This document shows, in pieces, positions 11,712 to 24,609 of a DNA stretch of 64,000 nt. How positions within the stretch are numbered: the first letter of the stretch is position 1; the number at the start of each line of letters is the position of its first letter. A program made the position numbers and the translations under genes. Origin of the DNA: Atherix ibis (taxonomy: Eukaryota > Arthropoda > Insecta > Diptera > Athericidae); assembly GCA_958298945.1 (NCBI GenBank), contig OY282606.1, forward strand, positions 95,487,696 through 95,551,695. Direction: 5' to 3'. Below the pieces are notes generated by a model, which worked only from the letters and a program-made list of their open reading frames with translations, searched no databases and had not been told where the DNA came from.

Positions 11712-11800
11712 TTACTGTATTATATTCTTGTTCAGTGTGTGTTTAACAGATTGCTCATGCGTCGGTGGCTGAAGCTTATTGGGAGAATACAATTCTGACG
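11712..11800 (+). repeat. dispersed repeat, copy 1 (partner 35478-35570)
   Basis: TATTATATTCTTGTTCAG followed about 20 bases later by GATTGCTCATGCGTCGGTGG matches TATTATATTCTTGTTCAG...GATTGTTAATGCGTCGACGG at 35.5 kb. Function and full extent unknown. Confidence 0.5.
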
Positions 11801-13480
11801 ATTACGAGAAACAATAACTTCAATTGATGTCAAAAATAAACGAATTTTGCTTTACACATATTCAATAAATTAAACACAATTTCAAATAATAAAGAAATGC
11901 CATCTGATCAGTTTATTCTGAAATATTTGATACTAAATTCAATTTATAAGTTCATTTAACCTCATATATGCATATATCTCGTTTGTGATTATCGATTTCA
12001 ACAATATTGACATAGAAATCTCATTATTTGGTCACATAAAGTTGGGGTCACAATATCAGCGATTTTCGACATCTGTTTTTTTTCACGCACAGTAAACAGG
12101 GTTCTTCTGGCATCAACAAAAAAAATAAAACGAAGATCAATTTTTACTTAAAACCATAAATAACGGGGGAAGTTATTTTAAAAAAAAAAGTATTTTCAAT
12201 TAAATTATGGCAATATGCAGTCGGCAGTATTTGCCTAGGCAGGCGGAGAACATAAACTGTAATGATTTTTTTATATGCCGATTGATCAAGATTGTTTTGG
12301 AATCTAGAAGTAAAGCCAAAAACAAATAATTTCTTCAATTAGCTATTATTACGATTTTTTGTAATAATAGCGATAACTAGCAAGCGAAAAAGGGGTCTTA
12401 CCGCAACAAAAATGGCATCTCAATTGAGTATGGGGCGGATTTAGGGAGTAAGCTTTTGAATCATAAAAGGAAAAATTTAAAAGGCAGGTCTCCACGGTGG
12501 AAAAGTTGTATTATTGCGCCCTATAATTAAAAAATAGTACCTACTGTGAGTAAAGAAAAAAAACTCTCCTCTTTAAGCTTCCGATCAGCAGTAACGCTAA
12601 TATCTCTCCTGGATTTTCCAGAAAGAATTCACATTCCAGTACAATGATCAGAATAACACGTCGAATTTTTGTAGTGATTATTTAAATAAATCTTCAACTG
12701 AAAAAAAACTGCAAGTAATGGATAAGCCACTACTTTGGGATGAACTAGACAGGAATTTGAAAAAAGTCTGCGGGGATTATTGCTGCAATATGAAAAGAAC
12801 TGTGCATTTTCAAATAAACTATAAAGAGCTTTTTATATCCAGAATAAAATCAAAATTACTCTGAAGAAGTTTTTTTTTGTAAAAGTAATTCTTAATAATT
12901 TATGGATTTTATGATACTATCACTGATCTTTAGAGTGCAAACGTTTTATTTATAAGAATTTCATAAAAATGATATGCTCAATATTCATAAATTGATATCA
13001 AAAATTTATTTACAAGAAAAAGAAAATGTTTTAATATTTTAGTAATTACAAGCGAAAATAGGTAATAATAAATACACGAACAAATAAATTTTTCAAATAA
13101 TTTAATTAATTATTTCTTTTTTTTTGACAGCCTCATAAAAATTATTTTTGGTTTTCTGTTTTATGGAAATTTAATATTATCAATTAAGTATATTTTGATA
13201 TGTGCATGAATACCATTATGTAATTGTTTATTTTTGAATAAAATTTCTCAATCTATTCCATTTGTTAATAGTATTTTTCCGAAATTGTTTCCATTCTAGA
13301 ATAAACTCTTATCTCTCTACACTAGACGCGCATATATTTGCTCCTGAAAATATTATGAATATATTCAAAAATAATGTATATTATGTATAATATTTTAATA
13401 AACTTTTTGCACGGAATGTATTTCTCCCATTTGCTTGATGTGGTGCAGTTCATCTTCTCTGGCACATCGATTGATGAATG
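11800..13480. other. AT-rich DNA, nothing recognised
   Basis: No conserved protein block. Short imperfect inverted repeats around 12340-12370 (ACGATTTTTTGTAATAATAG) are compatible with chance at this composition. Confidence 0.5.
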
Positions 13481-15000
13481 ACGCGCCTTCATCTTCTTTA
13501 CGAGGTTCACATATTTTACGGATACGGAGTTTTTCCAAATATAGTACGGCGCCGTATATGGTGTTGTAGTTTATGTCCTATTTCAATTCGGCTAAATTGG
13601 TTAGGGGTTGTCCGTGCAGAGTTACAAGTAAAGCGCGCACACACATGAATATCTTAGACAGATATTTCGGAGTGTTTTCCTCTTATAATATAGTATGTTT
13701 GTAAGTCCATTTGTGTCTACGCTGTGTCTATATATCTATGAACATCTTGATTTATATTAAAAATTCAAGCAAATACAAACAAATTGAGGAACTAAATTCT
13801 AGAGCACGTGACACGCAGTCAGTCATACAGAGAGAGACTATACGGGATGGATGATAAGTAATTCATCTATTGGACAAAGCGGGGGCAGTTCAATGCCATA
13901 CGGTTTTGGCTTTGGACGAGGGTTCATTGTGACGAGCACGCACACATCTAATATTCTGTGTAGGTACAAGAGGTAGCGGAAAAATTGCTTTGGAGTGCGA
14001 ACCAACCGCAGCAGAACTCACACAGACAATCGATAACACGAACTTTTACCCTTGTTGAACGCTAGTTTGATACAAATGAAATTAGGGGTTGGTTCCGTTT
14101 GTCGATTGAGATTAGAGAAAGTGGCAACTGTGGGTGCATGGGCCACCTAAAAGAGACGCGCCTTACTCACACCGCTATCGTTATGGTTTCTTCTACCGAA
14201 GGTACTGAACAGTGTGATGCGATGTTGCAGAATCTAGCGCTTGCCATCAATTTGTTATAGGGAGGTGGTGGTAGTGGGTGAGCGGGAAATCGTCCGACAT
14301 CGCTTGACACGGCTTACAATAGCCATGGGGTTGCACAATTGCAGTGGAATGAGTGGCACTTATTTATTTGGCCATGCATGTGTAAATGTGTGTCTGGCTT
14401 CGAAGGGTGTCCTAAACTTATACCAGAAGAAGGAAAGTTTACATGTTTATGAGCCTAGAACGTAGCCGCCGGATCGATATGGAGTTTTCGTTTCGTTTTC
14501 CTGCTTGGCATGTTATCTGAATATTTCAAACGAAATGTGCACGAAAGGGTCGTAATAAACCGTAATTCCCCCACTGTGTGGAATTATCGCCGTGTAGCCC
14601 ACCTAAAAACAGCCTGCTTTGAACATGAACTGAAACGCAAGCGTTGTACTATCCGAACTTAATCCGTAGTGCATTCAAGTACTCTGCCCTGCAGGAACCA
14701 GTTCGGGCAATGGAAACAACTCAACCTACTGACGATTTTATGATCCAGTTTTTTGTCAATATTTTCAATGTTGTTCCGTAAATGAGGAATGGCCACTGTT
14801 AATGGGTCATTATAGCTCTACCGATGTCTGGATCTGCCAAAACGACCAGACCAGACCAGACTACACAAAACTCTTCAGTATTTTTTACCTTCGCCTCTGC
14901 TATTTCATTAAATTATTGTTCTCAGTTTCTGTGGTTAGAAATTCGTTGCCGTTGCTGTGAATCTCGTTAACAGAGTTACACACTTCCGTCAGAAAACTCC
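13480..15000. other. composition island with no recognised gene
   Basis: Compared with both flanks this 1.5 kb is clearly less AT-rich and lacks the long A/T runs. It contains a CACGTG E-box (13804-13809), short CA-rich tracts (13643, 13939), a CCAGA triplication at 14846-14860 and an open frame at 14241-14465 (74 codons, no recognisable domain, non-ATG start). No TE protein motif appears. Such patches in fly-like genomes are often cis-regulatory or exonic, but nothing here proves either. Confidence 0.35.
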
Positions 15001-16076
15001 GTAAACTAATTTCAACTTTATGATTTCACTGTAAACAATGTTTCTATATTATCCACGAAAATAATTCCTTCATAACCTATTAGAATTTGTTTAATTATAC
15101 GATTTACAATTTTAAGTGTGTGGTCTATAGTACAGATAAAAATATTTTTCAGTCAACTTCATAAGAGCGCACGTAAAATCGATCTTTTATGAGTCAAGGA
15201 AAATTTCTTTGTGTAACTACCATTTTTGAGCTATTGTAGTATACACCATACACCATCGGACCATATCTAAATCGAATTTTATTAAACGTTGTAGAATATC
15301 GAAGTGGAACTGTTTAAGAATAAGATGTTGCTAACAGTTTCGATAAGCATTCAGAATAAATTACATTGCATTATGTTGGATAAGAAAGTTATTTATAACT
15401 TTAGAATTGAATTCAACCCCAAAAAGTGAGGGGCTGCACTTAATTCGGAACAATGGATTTGAATTATTATTGCAAAAATAGACCGTTCGTTTATTTCCGT
15501 TTTTATATCGTCTAGACCAGCACGTACTTACTTACTTACTTATCGCAATCCGGAATAGGCACAGCTATTTGTGAATTTTGATTATGAACAGAACAGATTT
15601 AGAAGGATATGGGGCTATTTTTCTTTCAACTTTCGACGCCCAAAACGAAAAGGTTAGAAAATGGAATGGAACGTTTTCAGAACAGTTAAGCAAAAGGGAT
15701 TTATTTCGGTTCTATTTTTATTTATTTATTTATTTCTTGAAATATACGATTAATAAGTGTCTATTATTTTTTTAAAAATATTAGTACTTAGAAGGTATTT
15801 CTCAATATAATTGTATTGTATTTTTAAGAATTTTATCGCATATTTAAGAGTGCCAACGTGAAAATGCTATAAATTACTTTTTGTATTAAGAAGGATTTAA
15901 TATTGTTTAAATATTACTCAAATGGTGGCTACGAGATTTCTTGCAGGACTCGATCCTTTTGTTGTAATTTTTGATATTTCAGGCTGCAATTCGGCCATTA
16001 CTTACAGGATGCTCTAAAGTTTAAAAATTGTATACATAATCATAATATTTTGCATAGTTTTACAAAAAAAAACATC
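15000..16076. other. AT-rich DNA with ACTT and TTTA microsatellites
   Basis: (ACTT)n at 15525-15542 and (TTTA)n at 15713-15735. No gene recognised; the ORF at 15578-15775 runs into the TTTA tract and looks spurious. Confidence 0.5.
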
Positions 16077-16645
16077 CCAAAAGCGTTAAATCACACGATC
16101 TTGAAGGTCAGTCGACTTCACCAAATCTTGAAATTATGTGTTCTGGTAACTTTTCGGATTATAAATTCAATATTTGTTATGTTGTGTAGATTGTGGCACC
16201 ATTTTGTTAATACCAAATTAAAATTCCTCTTTTTTTTATTTTCAAATTAATAAAAAAATTCCAAAAGCGTCCAATTGCACTAAATCTTAAAATTACATGT
16301 TTTGGTAACTTTTCACATTATAAAGTCAATATTTGTCTTGTTGTCTGGATTGTGGCGCCATTTTGTTAATACCACATGTAGTCCAAATTAAAATCTTTAA
16401 GCTGAAGTCAATAAATTAATTATTTGGCGGTAACAATCCCTTTTTCTATATTTTCAAATGAATAAAAAAATTCTAAAAACGTCAAATTGCACGATCTTGG
16501 AGGTCAATCGACTTCACTAAATCTTAAAATTACACGTACGTGCTCTGGCAACTTTTCACATCATAAAGTCAATATTTGTCATGTTATGTGGATTGTGACG
16601 TCATTTTTTTAATACACAAATTAAAATCTTTAAGTTGATTTTCAA
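16077..16645. repeat. three tandem copies of a ~185-210-bp unit
   Basis: Copies start at CCAAAAGCGT (16077), CCAAAAGCGT (16261) and CTAAAAACGT (16473), giving periods of 184 and 212 bp. Shared internal blocks in order are the start motif, CACGATCTTGnAGGTCAnTCG with GACTTCAC (present in copies 1 and 3, deleted in copy 2), AAATCTT(A/G)AAATTA, GGTAACTTTTC or GGCAACTTTTC, TCAATATTTGT, and GATTGTGGCnCCATTTTGTT (copy 3 TGACGTCATTTTTT). Each ends in AAATTAAAAT(C/T) and a T-rich spacer with AATAAAAAAATT. Copies differ by point changes and indels, so this is an old local amplification. No coding content. Confidence 0.88.
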
Positions 16646-18332
16646 AAAAATGATTATCACAAAATATACTTCAAACAGTCACTTTTAATAAATATAATTG
16701 CTTTTTCATAGCTACTTGTAAGTTTTAAAAGCCTTGTGTGTCTCCGTCGAGCCATACATGAGCCTTATCACTGCAGTAGAGCCTTATAGCTTAAAATTCA
16801 AAACATAACTACAACAAAATCATCAAAATTTTTAGAAAGTTTATACAACTTTACGTATTGTTTGGTAATTATATAGATCCATTTTATTAAATGGCAAATT
16901 TTGAACTAAATAAATTATATAATTGTACTTTTTAAACTACAAAATGGATAACCTGTTTTATTAAAAGTACTATTTGATTGTACATTATTTGTTCTGTTAA
17001 CTTATTTTCCAATAAAAAAATACATTATAAATATTTATCTGAAAATAAATACTTTCAATGGAATTTTTCGAATATCAAATTAATTGAAAGGAAAATATAA
17101 ACTATTATATAATGAGTATTAAATTCCAGTTACAACTGTAATAAAAAGAATTAATCACTTGCCTGTATTGTAATTCATGCATAAAATTCTTATAACACTT
17201 TGGCGAACAATTAATTTACCATCAGAGCTTTACAGATCATCATCAAACCTTTTTTGTATACCAGAAATTTCAGCAATTTACATAAAATTACCTTTAATTA
17301 ATACCGCTCACATCAAATGCGAGTACAATAAAAATTATTTCGAGATGTTATCACATACGAGTGATCGTATGCTAATTTATGAGAGTTCTCAAATTCTAAA
17401 AGGTTAATATATATGTAGATAAATAGTTAAATAGTTAAATAAAAAAAAAAACAATCATAAATTTCGTAAACAATATTTCTCTACTAAAACAAATAGTATT
17501 ACCACAGGAAACTAATCGTTTATTCTCGTGTGTATGAATGTATCTGTATTAATTGTATTTGAGCGTATAGAAATCTATTTTGAAAAGGTGACAGGATGTT
17601 GGAAATAATTCATATAATGAAAAGTTCATTAACCGAAAATTATATATTTAAGACCAAAAGGATATTTGCCTTTAAATTTAAGTTAGGAAATTTCCACTCT
17701 CGCTTAAGCTCAATTTAATGCAAATTACTTAAAAGTTTTCACTTAATATAACGTGTGTACACACAAAACATGTAAAATAGTTTATTATTTTTGGTCCGAA
17801 TACGTATTTACACATGCACATACATTCTATATATTCGAGTAAATACTCGTTTAAGACATTTAAATCTCACGAAGGAAAGAAAATACTTCCTTCCACCTTG
17901 ATTTTATGCTCGCTGTTCATATAAATGTTTAATAAATTTATTCCTATAGAAGAATTTACAATCCACACCAACAAAAGATGTTTACTAGAGCTTTTTGCCA
18001 TAAAAAGTCCATACATACAAAGCTATAAATGTCTATAAAACGAAGCAAATTCTTTAAACCACTTGTTCTTATATACGAAAATAAATATTTGCATGGTGTG
18101 TACACTCGTATAAGCTTATAGCATTTATACAGGAATGCGTGAGTGAATTAAATTTATGTTGAAAATTTATTATTATTATTATTATTTGTAACGCTGTTCG
18201 TTGTAAGAAATATTTTTTCCTTTAGGAAATGATTGCCATTTTTTTGTAGTAAAGGATTTCAAAAAATTTAACAGTACAAATTCTCATACAATTTGCAAAT
18301 AGGCATTTTCATGTGTCAACCTTTAAATTGGT

Positions 18333-18719
18333 CTATACTTTAAGCAAAAAGGATGAATTTACCTTTTTTCTAACAAGAACACATTTCACGAATATTATAT
18401 AAACAAATATTTCAAGTTGGAATTTGCCCAAAATGGAATTTCTTCTAATCACTTGTAGAGAAGATGTTGTTCTTGGAAATATATGCTTAAAAATCGAATA
18501 AAATTTTTTCAAAAATCGTAAGGAATAATAATTGGAAACATTCTCATAAACTTTAATATTTTTTAAGCGGTTTTTCTCTTTCACAAGGAGGACAAATAAA
18601 AGAATTTTAAAAAAAAAGCTTATCGAATAAGCAAAAAATATTTCCACATAAAACAAGTTGCAAAAAAGTAATGATTTTATTTTATTTTTATACACCACCA
18701 TATATATAAATTCAGACAA
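18333..18719 (-). CDS. unrecognised 128-codon hydrophobic ORF
   Basis: Begins MSEFIYMVVYKNKIK and is rich in F, L, I, K and V, with a strongly hydrophobic segment around residues 18-46 (FCNLFYVEIFFAYS, then FFFKILLFVLLV) that could be one or two membrane segments. No family is recognised. For DNA this AT-rich, 128 codons without a stop is somewhat longer than expected, but the amino-acid make-up is what random AT-rich sequence gives. The hairpin at 18693-18734 overlaps its start. Probably a chance ORF. Confidence 0.12.
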   Translation of the reverse strand: MSEFIYMVVYKNKIKSLLFCNLFYVEIFFAYSISFFFKILLFVLLVKEKNRLKNIKVYENVSNYYSLRFLKKFYSIFKHIFPRTTSSLQVIRRNSILGKFQLEIFVYIIFVKCVLVRKKVNSSFLLKV

Positions 18720-18734
18720 TTATATATGGTGGTG
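18693..18734. repeat. perfect 14-bp hairpin, 14-nt loop
   Basis: CACCACCATATATA (18693-18706) is the exact reverse complement of TATATATGGTGGTG (18721-18734). The stem contains a GC-containing half (CACCACC), unusual in this AT-rich background. Confidence 0.85.
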
Positions 18735-21153
18735 GGCAATCTTTTGTTGTTGTTTTTTTTTTCAAACTAAAAGAAAATAAACAAACATCAAAAGATTTTA
18801 TTGACTTTTCGTAAGTTAATTTTGCGAATAATGCAAGTTTAAATTAAATTTGATGGCACATCTTTGCTTAAAATTTCGTTTTTACATTTACCGAACGCAT
18901 TTTAAAAATATAATTTTACTTGTCACACTCTATAGGGTCATTTAATTACCGGACAAGGTCAAAACTTATACTACACATCTAGAAGGGACTAATGTATCGG
19001 TACTATTTCCAGATCGCTCTCAGTAATACAGTCTCATTACCTCGTATAATAGAATAGTGCAATTCAGATAAACTTTCGTATCGGTTTGTGTTAACATTTA
19101 ATGATTTTTCCATCACTTTATTAATTTTTTAAATGAAATAGTTTAAAATAATTTCCTAAATGAAGTTATTTCCAAAAATGTGAAATAATTCTAATTTTGA
19201 ACACATTTAATCTTTGATTTAATCTAATACGCATCCCGAGTAATAAAAAAGCTCCACCAAAAAGAAGGCCTGCAGCCTAAATAGGAAAATCGACTTGATG
19301 TGAGTCTACGCTCCATGAAGTAATACCTGATAGTAACAATGTCCATATTTTTAATTGTTTTCAAATATTGCAAAAATTGATATTATCACAATGGAAACTT
19401 TAGGTAATAATTGAATTTGTGCAGTCAAAATCGTTAAAAATATATTTAACTGACGCAAAATTGATCGAAATTTTGTAGATGTTAATCGATTTTAAGCAAG
19501 TTAAATATATTTTAATATTCGGATTAAATGATATCTTAACGATTAATTTTGTTTTCCAAAAATCAGATGTTTATATACCATATATCTTATATAAATTATT
19601 AAATCCTGACTAAATGAGTATCATATTGATAACAAACAAAAATTTACTTTTTAATATAGTTTTTCATTATTTGTCTAAGCCCAATTGAAAAATACAAAAT
19701 AATTTTTTTTAATTATATTTAACTTAATGAAATTGTGGATTTTAGTGAAATATAAACGTTTGGAAATACGTACAAACAATAAAACTCAAAATACGGGCAC
19801 TTTTGAAAAGTAGTTTTTTATTAGTTTTCAAAATGTGTATTTCATAAATTTTGTGAATTTGTTAATTTTTCATGAATACAATAAATATCATTTACGATTA
19901 ACGTGAATTTGAAAATGGATAATCAATATTTCAAAGCGAATGTATGAAAATGAATAATTTTCCGAAAATTTCCTTTCAAACAATAATTTCCTGACTTGAA
20001 TAATTATTAAGTTCGCAAAGGATACAATATAGAATTATCGTTTGTTTCAAATATGTGACACATGCACAATATGATCCTAATTAGTTTCGATCAATTTCTA
20101 CACTGAATTTCATCAAATGTTAATACTAACATTTTTGAGCTTTTTTTTTATTTGCCTAATAAAAACCTGAAACACATTTGTGAGTTGGGAAAAAGGACAA
20201 TTCAATTTTATTATGCTATTGTATATTCACCTTGATTTTAATGACAAATACTGAGAAAATATATATTTACCTAAAATATGGCTCCAATTGATACGATGAC
20301 GAACAAGTTAGCCAATTTAACTAGTAGTAGAAAAAATTTTCAAATAAAATTCATTTTACATCTACAATATATATTCACAAAATGTTGAATCATTTAGGGC
20401 TATGATAAATTGAGAAAGTTTGGCGAAATGAAATTCAATACAGTTTTTTTCTAGAAAAGGGAATTTCAGAATATCAATTACTGCTCAACGAGTCCTCGTA
20501 TTTATGTATGTGTACGAACATTGTAGAATTTAATAATTAAAATGTTACGTATTTTAGAATTCACTTTTGTCAATAAAATTTTTGTTTTTCATGTACCTTA
20601 ATTAAAAAGCAAACAAAAAATACATCATTTCAAATTGTTTTTATGAAATATGTTTTGTTTTCGTTTTGAAAGTTTTTTTTAAAAAAAAACTTCTGACATT
20701 TTCAATTGGTTCTAGTGAGTTTTTTAAATTAACGAAGAAAAATTACCATTTTTTGTAAATTTTGTATTATTTATTAAGTAAAATTTTATTCAAAGAGAAA
20801 CTGAAAAAATCATGTGAACCACTAGTTAAATATCATTAAAAAAAATTATCCTCAAACAAATTGTAAAAAAAAAATCTCGTATTTATAGCCTATAATTTCG
20901 ATACCACCTATTTTTTCGTTTCTTTGTAAATTTCCATACATCAAGATAATTCCCAAACCTTATAAACTAGTAAATTCTGCATCTTCGTATAATAAGTCTA
21001 TCAAACATTGGTAAAAACTTTAAAAAGGTCCTTTTCTAATGCTTTTATTCAATCCATGAAAGTACTAAAATCGTAGCTGATCACCGACAATTTTACCGTG
21101 CATATGACAACATTATGTAACATCCTATTCAGTATTGCTCTTAGACAAAACAG

Positions 21154-21207
21154 AGGACTTTTTACGTTTAACATACTTCAAGGACTTTTTACGTTTCACA
21201 TACTTCT
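21154..21207. repeat. 27-bp tandem duplication
   Basis: GGACTTTTTACGTTT(A/C)ACAT followed by ACTTC occurs twice, starting at 21155 and 21182, with one base difference in the core. Confidence 0.85.
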
Positions 21208-21447
21208 TTACAAAATAATAATTAAATTTATTTTGAAATCATAGTCTTTGAAGAAGCAGTTAATACAATATATGGCAAAATATCCCTTATTCCAGCTTGT
21301 GTTTTTCTGGCCAGTATGCTTGATCCACTGTTACAAAGCGTTTACACCATTTCCATACTAATCTCATAATTATTTGACTGCAAGTTACGCGGACAATATC
21401 ACCACTATACTGTACAACTGGTTTGAGAAACTTGCAATTTCATAACT

Positions 21448-21840
21448 AAAGCCCCCTTCACACGGCGTTTGTTTTCTTGCTTGCTCCGATACTTGTTTGC
21501 AAGCTATATTTTATTACCAAATAGAACATATCTTCGTTAACGTTTTGGAAATGCAAATAATATCTACTGTCTTTTTTCCTGGTTTTCACAACTTATGTTA
21601 ATACAGCTTCTAATATAACCGCGTTGCTGTCCATTTTTGTTGACATTCTTTTTTTGTCCATTTTTGTCACTGCACAGGCATTAAAACTAGACAGAAATTC
21701 TATTTTAAAACAAGAATCGTGTGAAGCAAAGACGCATAAAAATATCACAAAATCAAGCAGCATAGCCAGCTTGATAATAAGCAGCTAATAGAGCAGGCAA
21801 ACAAGCATGAAAAGAAGCATTTTGCGCAGAGGGCTTGAAA
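21448..21840. mobile_element. foldback/MITE-like element, copy 1
   Basis: Left end AAGCCCCCTTCACACGGCGT. Right end, reverse complemented, AAGCCCTCTGCGCAAAATGC. Inner stretches are also inverted (left CTTGCTTGC and ACTTGTTTGC; right arm GCAAACAAGCATGAAAAG). The right arm shares ATCGTGTGAAGC, then AGCC-AGCTT, then AAGCAG or AGTAGCGAA-like blocks with the copy at 34770-35098. Non-coding, imperfect arms, A+T-rich centre: features of an old miniature inverted-repeat element. Superfamily unknown and no clear target duplication found. Confidence 0.5.
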
Positions 21841-24544
21841 TTTTTCAAAAATTTTTTTCAAGTTTTACGAGGATGAGCGCGAAAGTAAATTAGTAGAAGA
21901 AGGCCTACTTTAACCTTCTGCCGAAAACTACTAATTATAATTCCTAGACAAACGACGTACTTGGAATTTCATACGAGATTAAAAAAACTTATCCTTAACA
22001 CAAGTTATTGATTACTAATCAGGCTACTAGGTAATCGCGATCAAAACTTACACCGCCCAACTTTTAACCTAGAATACAATTTTTCAACGGTATTTAAATT
22101 TGTAATTCTGCTCAGCGTTTCAATTCCTCTTGAATCCATAATTCTCTATAAAAAAATACATGCCCCATTCTATATTCGCAACAAATTTTATTTATCGTGA
22201 CTTAAATGTCTCCTTTTCTTATAATTTGTTTATTTCTCGCTATGAAAAGTGTTATTCCCGATAGTACAACCACTGCAATCCCCTCAAATAATAAATTTCC
22301 TGCGTTATCTTTGCCATAAATACTCGTCGGCGCTAAATGTAGAATTATCCATAAGATCTCTTATATTCCAAACACAATTCCAACTTTTGGACAGTAACTT
22401 CAATTCAAACAAATTCAACACATTTTTGCGACGACTAAGACTAAAGGTTATCGCATCAGTTTATCATGTATAAATAAATCCTAAATCAATTTTAAATTTA
22501 CCTTCCCTTTGATTTCAATTTCAATAATGCTGCTACGTGAAACGACAATATAAATGTGAAAATATATTCTTGTTTGGATTGCTGCTTGCAATTCTGTGAA
22601 TTCCTATAAAATTGTGAAGGTTTTAAAAATGTTGACTGCTTCATATAAAAGTTACAGTGTCTGTTAGTGGGAGAAACATCGATGGATGTTTCCTCTCATT
22701 TGTTCCTCTCTTGTTATTTAACCGTCTTTGCCATAAAATCTGCTTGTTTGAATGGATAGGCAGTTGAAGATGACAATTGAAATTTTAACAAAATAAATAA
22801 TTATTTACTATGTAATGTGTAATGTTAAATTATATTTTCACACATTAAATATATTAGAAAAATTTCCAAGGAAAACCATTTATTGTTTGTGACAGATATT
22901 TATGTAAATTACATACAAATTTACTCCTAATTTAATATTGAAAGAAAAAACAAATTCAAAATAAAAAATATTGCCTTAAACTATAATAATTATAACTTTA
23001 TTTAGATGATAAACTATTAAATTTAATCATTTTAATTTCGGTAATGTCTCCTCATTTACAATGGTATAAATTTTATACCAAAAAATACATGTAAACATTT
23101 CTCATAAAAAGGTATTTATCCTAAGGCTGTAACAGTTTAAAAGTTTCACTTTATAAAAACAAAATATATGAATTTATTATCACAATACCAGAGTTAATCT
23201 GTCGTAAATGAAAGTTTTTAGATAAATACCCATAGCCAGCGAGAATTTTTTCCTGATAAACTTTCGTAAACATGACAAAAAAATTGACAACTTTGAAATA
23301 TATGAAAAGGTATAAAAAAAACAATAAAATAAATAAAATTCGATAGATGAAATAAGATAAATAATAAACAAAGATTCAAAATAAATAAATATTTTGCTTG
23401 AGGAAGTGTATACATTTTCTATACTCGGACAAAAGTTTTCATTTATGAAGTGTTCATGTTTTTATACTTATTTTTTAGTAACTTTTGTTTATTAATCTTC
23501 CATCAATATTATTTTTTATATTTAAATAAACAGAAAAATAAATAAAAATCCTTTTATAAAAATAATAATTAATACGAGTACATGGGGATAGGTACTAGTA
23601 TATGCTCGTACTCACTAGCTAAACAGTAGAGTTAACCATCTATTACTGTAATCGCCGGACATCCAAAGTATGTTACTATCAATTTTACATTCCACTTACA
23701 ATAATTATTATCAAAAGTTTTTTTTCATCATATGAACCATCATTCCGTATTTTATGACTGTATACAAAATTACATACTAACGTAAGGGACATTTTTTTTG
23801 AAATTTCTTTCTTCTCTTTAACAAAAATTTATAACAGAAAAATAAACCAAGAGAAATATGGAAAAATTATGTTCTCAATCGTATACATCATACGCTATTG
23901 GAATTTAATACAGAATTGATTTAATCGTAAATATAAAAAATATGTAAAAAGCACTTAAAATTCTATAGAATTTTCCATAAAATTCCATATTATGATACGA
24001 GTGTAATATTAAAATTATATCAGCATTATCCGCATCATTACTTTTTGTAATATTCGGTCTTTACTTCGATTGATAAAAATGGGGGAATGAAAATAATTAA
24101 AAATTAAAAGCTTTTAAGTAGAAATTATCCCTAATGCTTGATAGCATATAATAATAAATTATTTTCCATTTTCAATTTTATTTTCTTATCAGATTTAAAT
24201 ATAGTATGTTTGGTGTGAGTGGACATTTAAGAGAAAATAATTTTAATATTTTTATATAGTGAATTAATTTACCTCGAACCATTTATTAACATGGTAAATA
24301 TTCTAGTTGGTAGTAAAATGTAAGATTAGACAAAGTGGGGCAATCAGAGGTTCTAATACCCAATCGCACGGAACTTTGCTAGTGAGTGGTAGCCGCGGTC
24401 TACAGACTTCATTTTCTTTTAAAGCTTCTCTTTCTATGGTGAGCTGTGAACATTTCGGAGCATAATTGAGAATTCGATTATCCTTCCAATCAATGATAAT
24501 TTAACTGATAGCATGTCGGCCCCCGTAACTGTATGTGGATCTAT
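21840..24544. other. AT-rich DNA; a short retroelement tail inside, otherwise nothing
   Basis: Apart from the Jockey-type tail at 22656-22760 and a 19-bp palindrome at 23062-23080 (TGGTATAAATTTTATACCA), no feature is seen. The ORF at 22249-22473 is not recognised. Confidence 0.5.
22656..22760 (+). mobile_element. 3' tail of a Jockey-type element (fragment)
   Basis: GTTAGTGGGAGAAACATCGA followed by TGGATGTTT matches GTTAGTTGGAGAAACGCCGA/TGGATGTTT at 59461, which follows directly after a recognisable Jockey ORF2 end. Downstream, AATCTGCTTGTT is also shared. Both translate as SVS-(G/W)-RN-(I/A)-DGC-(F/L)-L, suggesting the last ORF2 codons. Only the extreme 3' end is preserved here. Confidence 0.5.
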
Positions 24545-24571
24545 ATTGGTTTAGAAAGTTTCTAAACCAAT
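24545..24571. repeat. 27-bp perfect palindrome
   Basis: ATTGGTTTAGAAA (24545-24557), one central G, then TTTCTAAACCAAT (24559-24571): 13-bp arms with a single-base centre. Lies just upstream of the non-LTR element end at 24.6 kb. Confidence 0.9.
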
Positions 24572-24609
24572 CTAATTTGCACCACCAAATTTAACAAGCT
24601 CTTATTTCT

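Larger units (their letters stand above)
16646..21445. other. long AT-rich stretch, no gene recognised
   Basis: About 4.8 kb dominated by A/T runs. It includes a (TTA)n run at 18168-18186, a hairpin at 18693-18734, one unusually long minus-strand ORF (18333-18719) and a 27-bp tandem duplication at 21154-21207. I see no transposase, RT or RNA gene motif. Confidence 0.5.

Noticed and set aside
12340..12372. inverted repeat around AATAATAGC / GCTATTATTACG
   Set aside because: Short, AT-only and imperfect; expected often by chance at this composition.
14241..14465. 74-codon ORF in the composition island
   Set aside because: Non-ATG start, no splice context and no recognisable domain. Listed only as part of the island.
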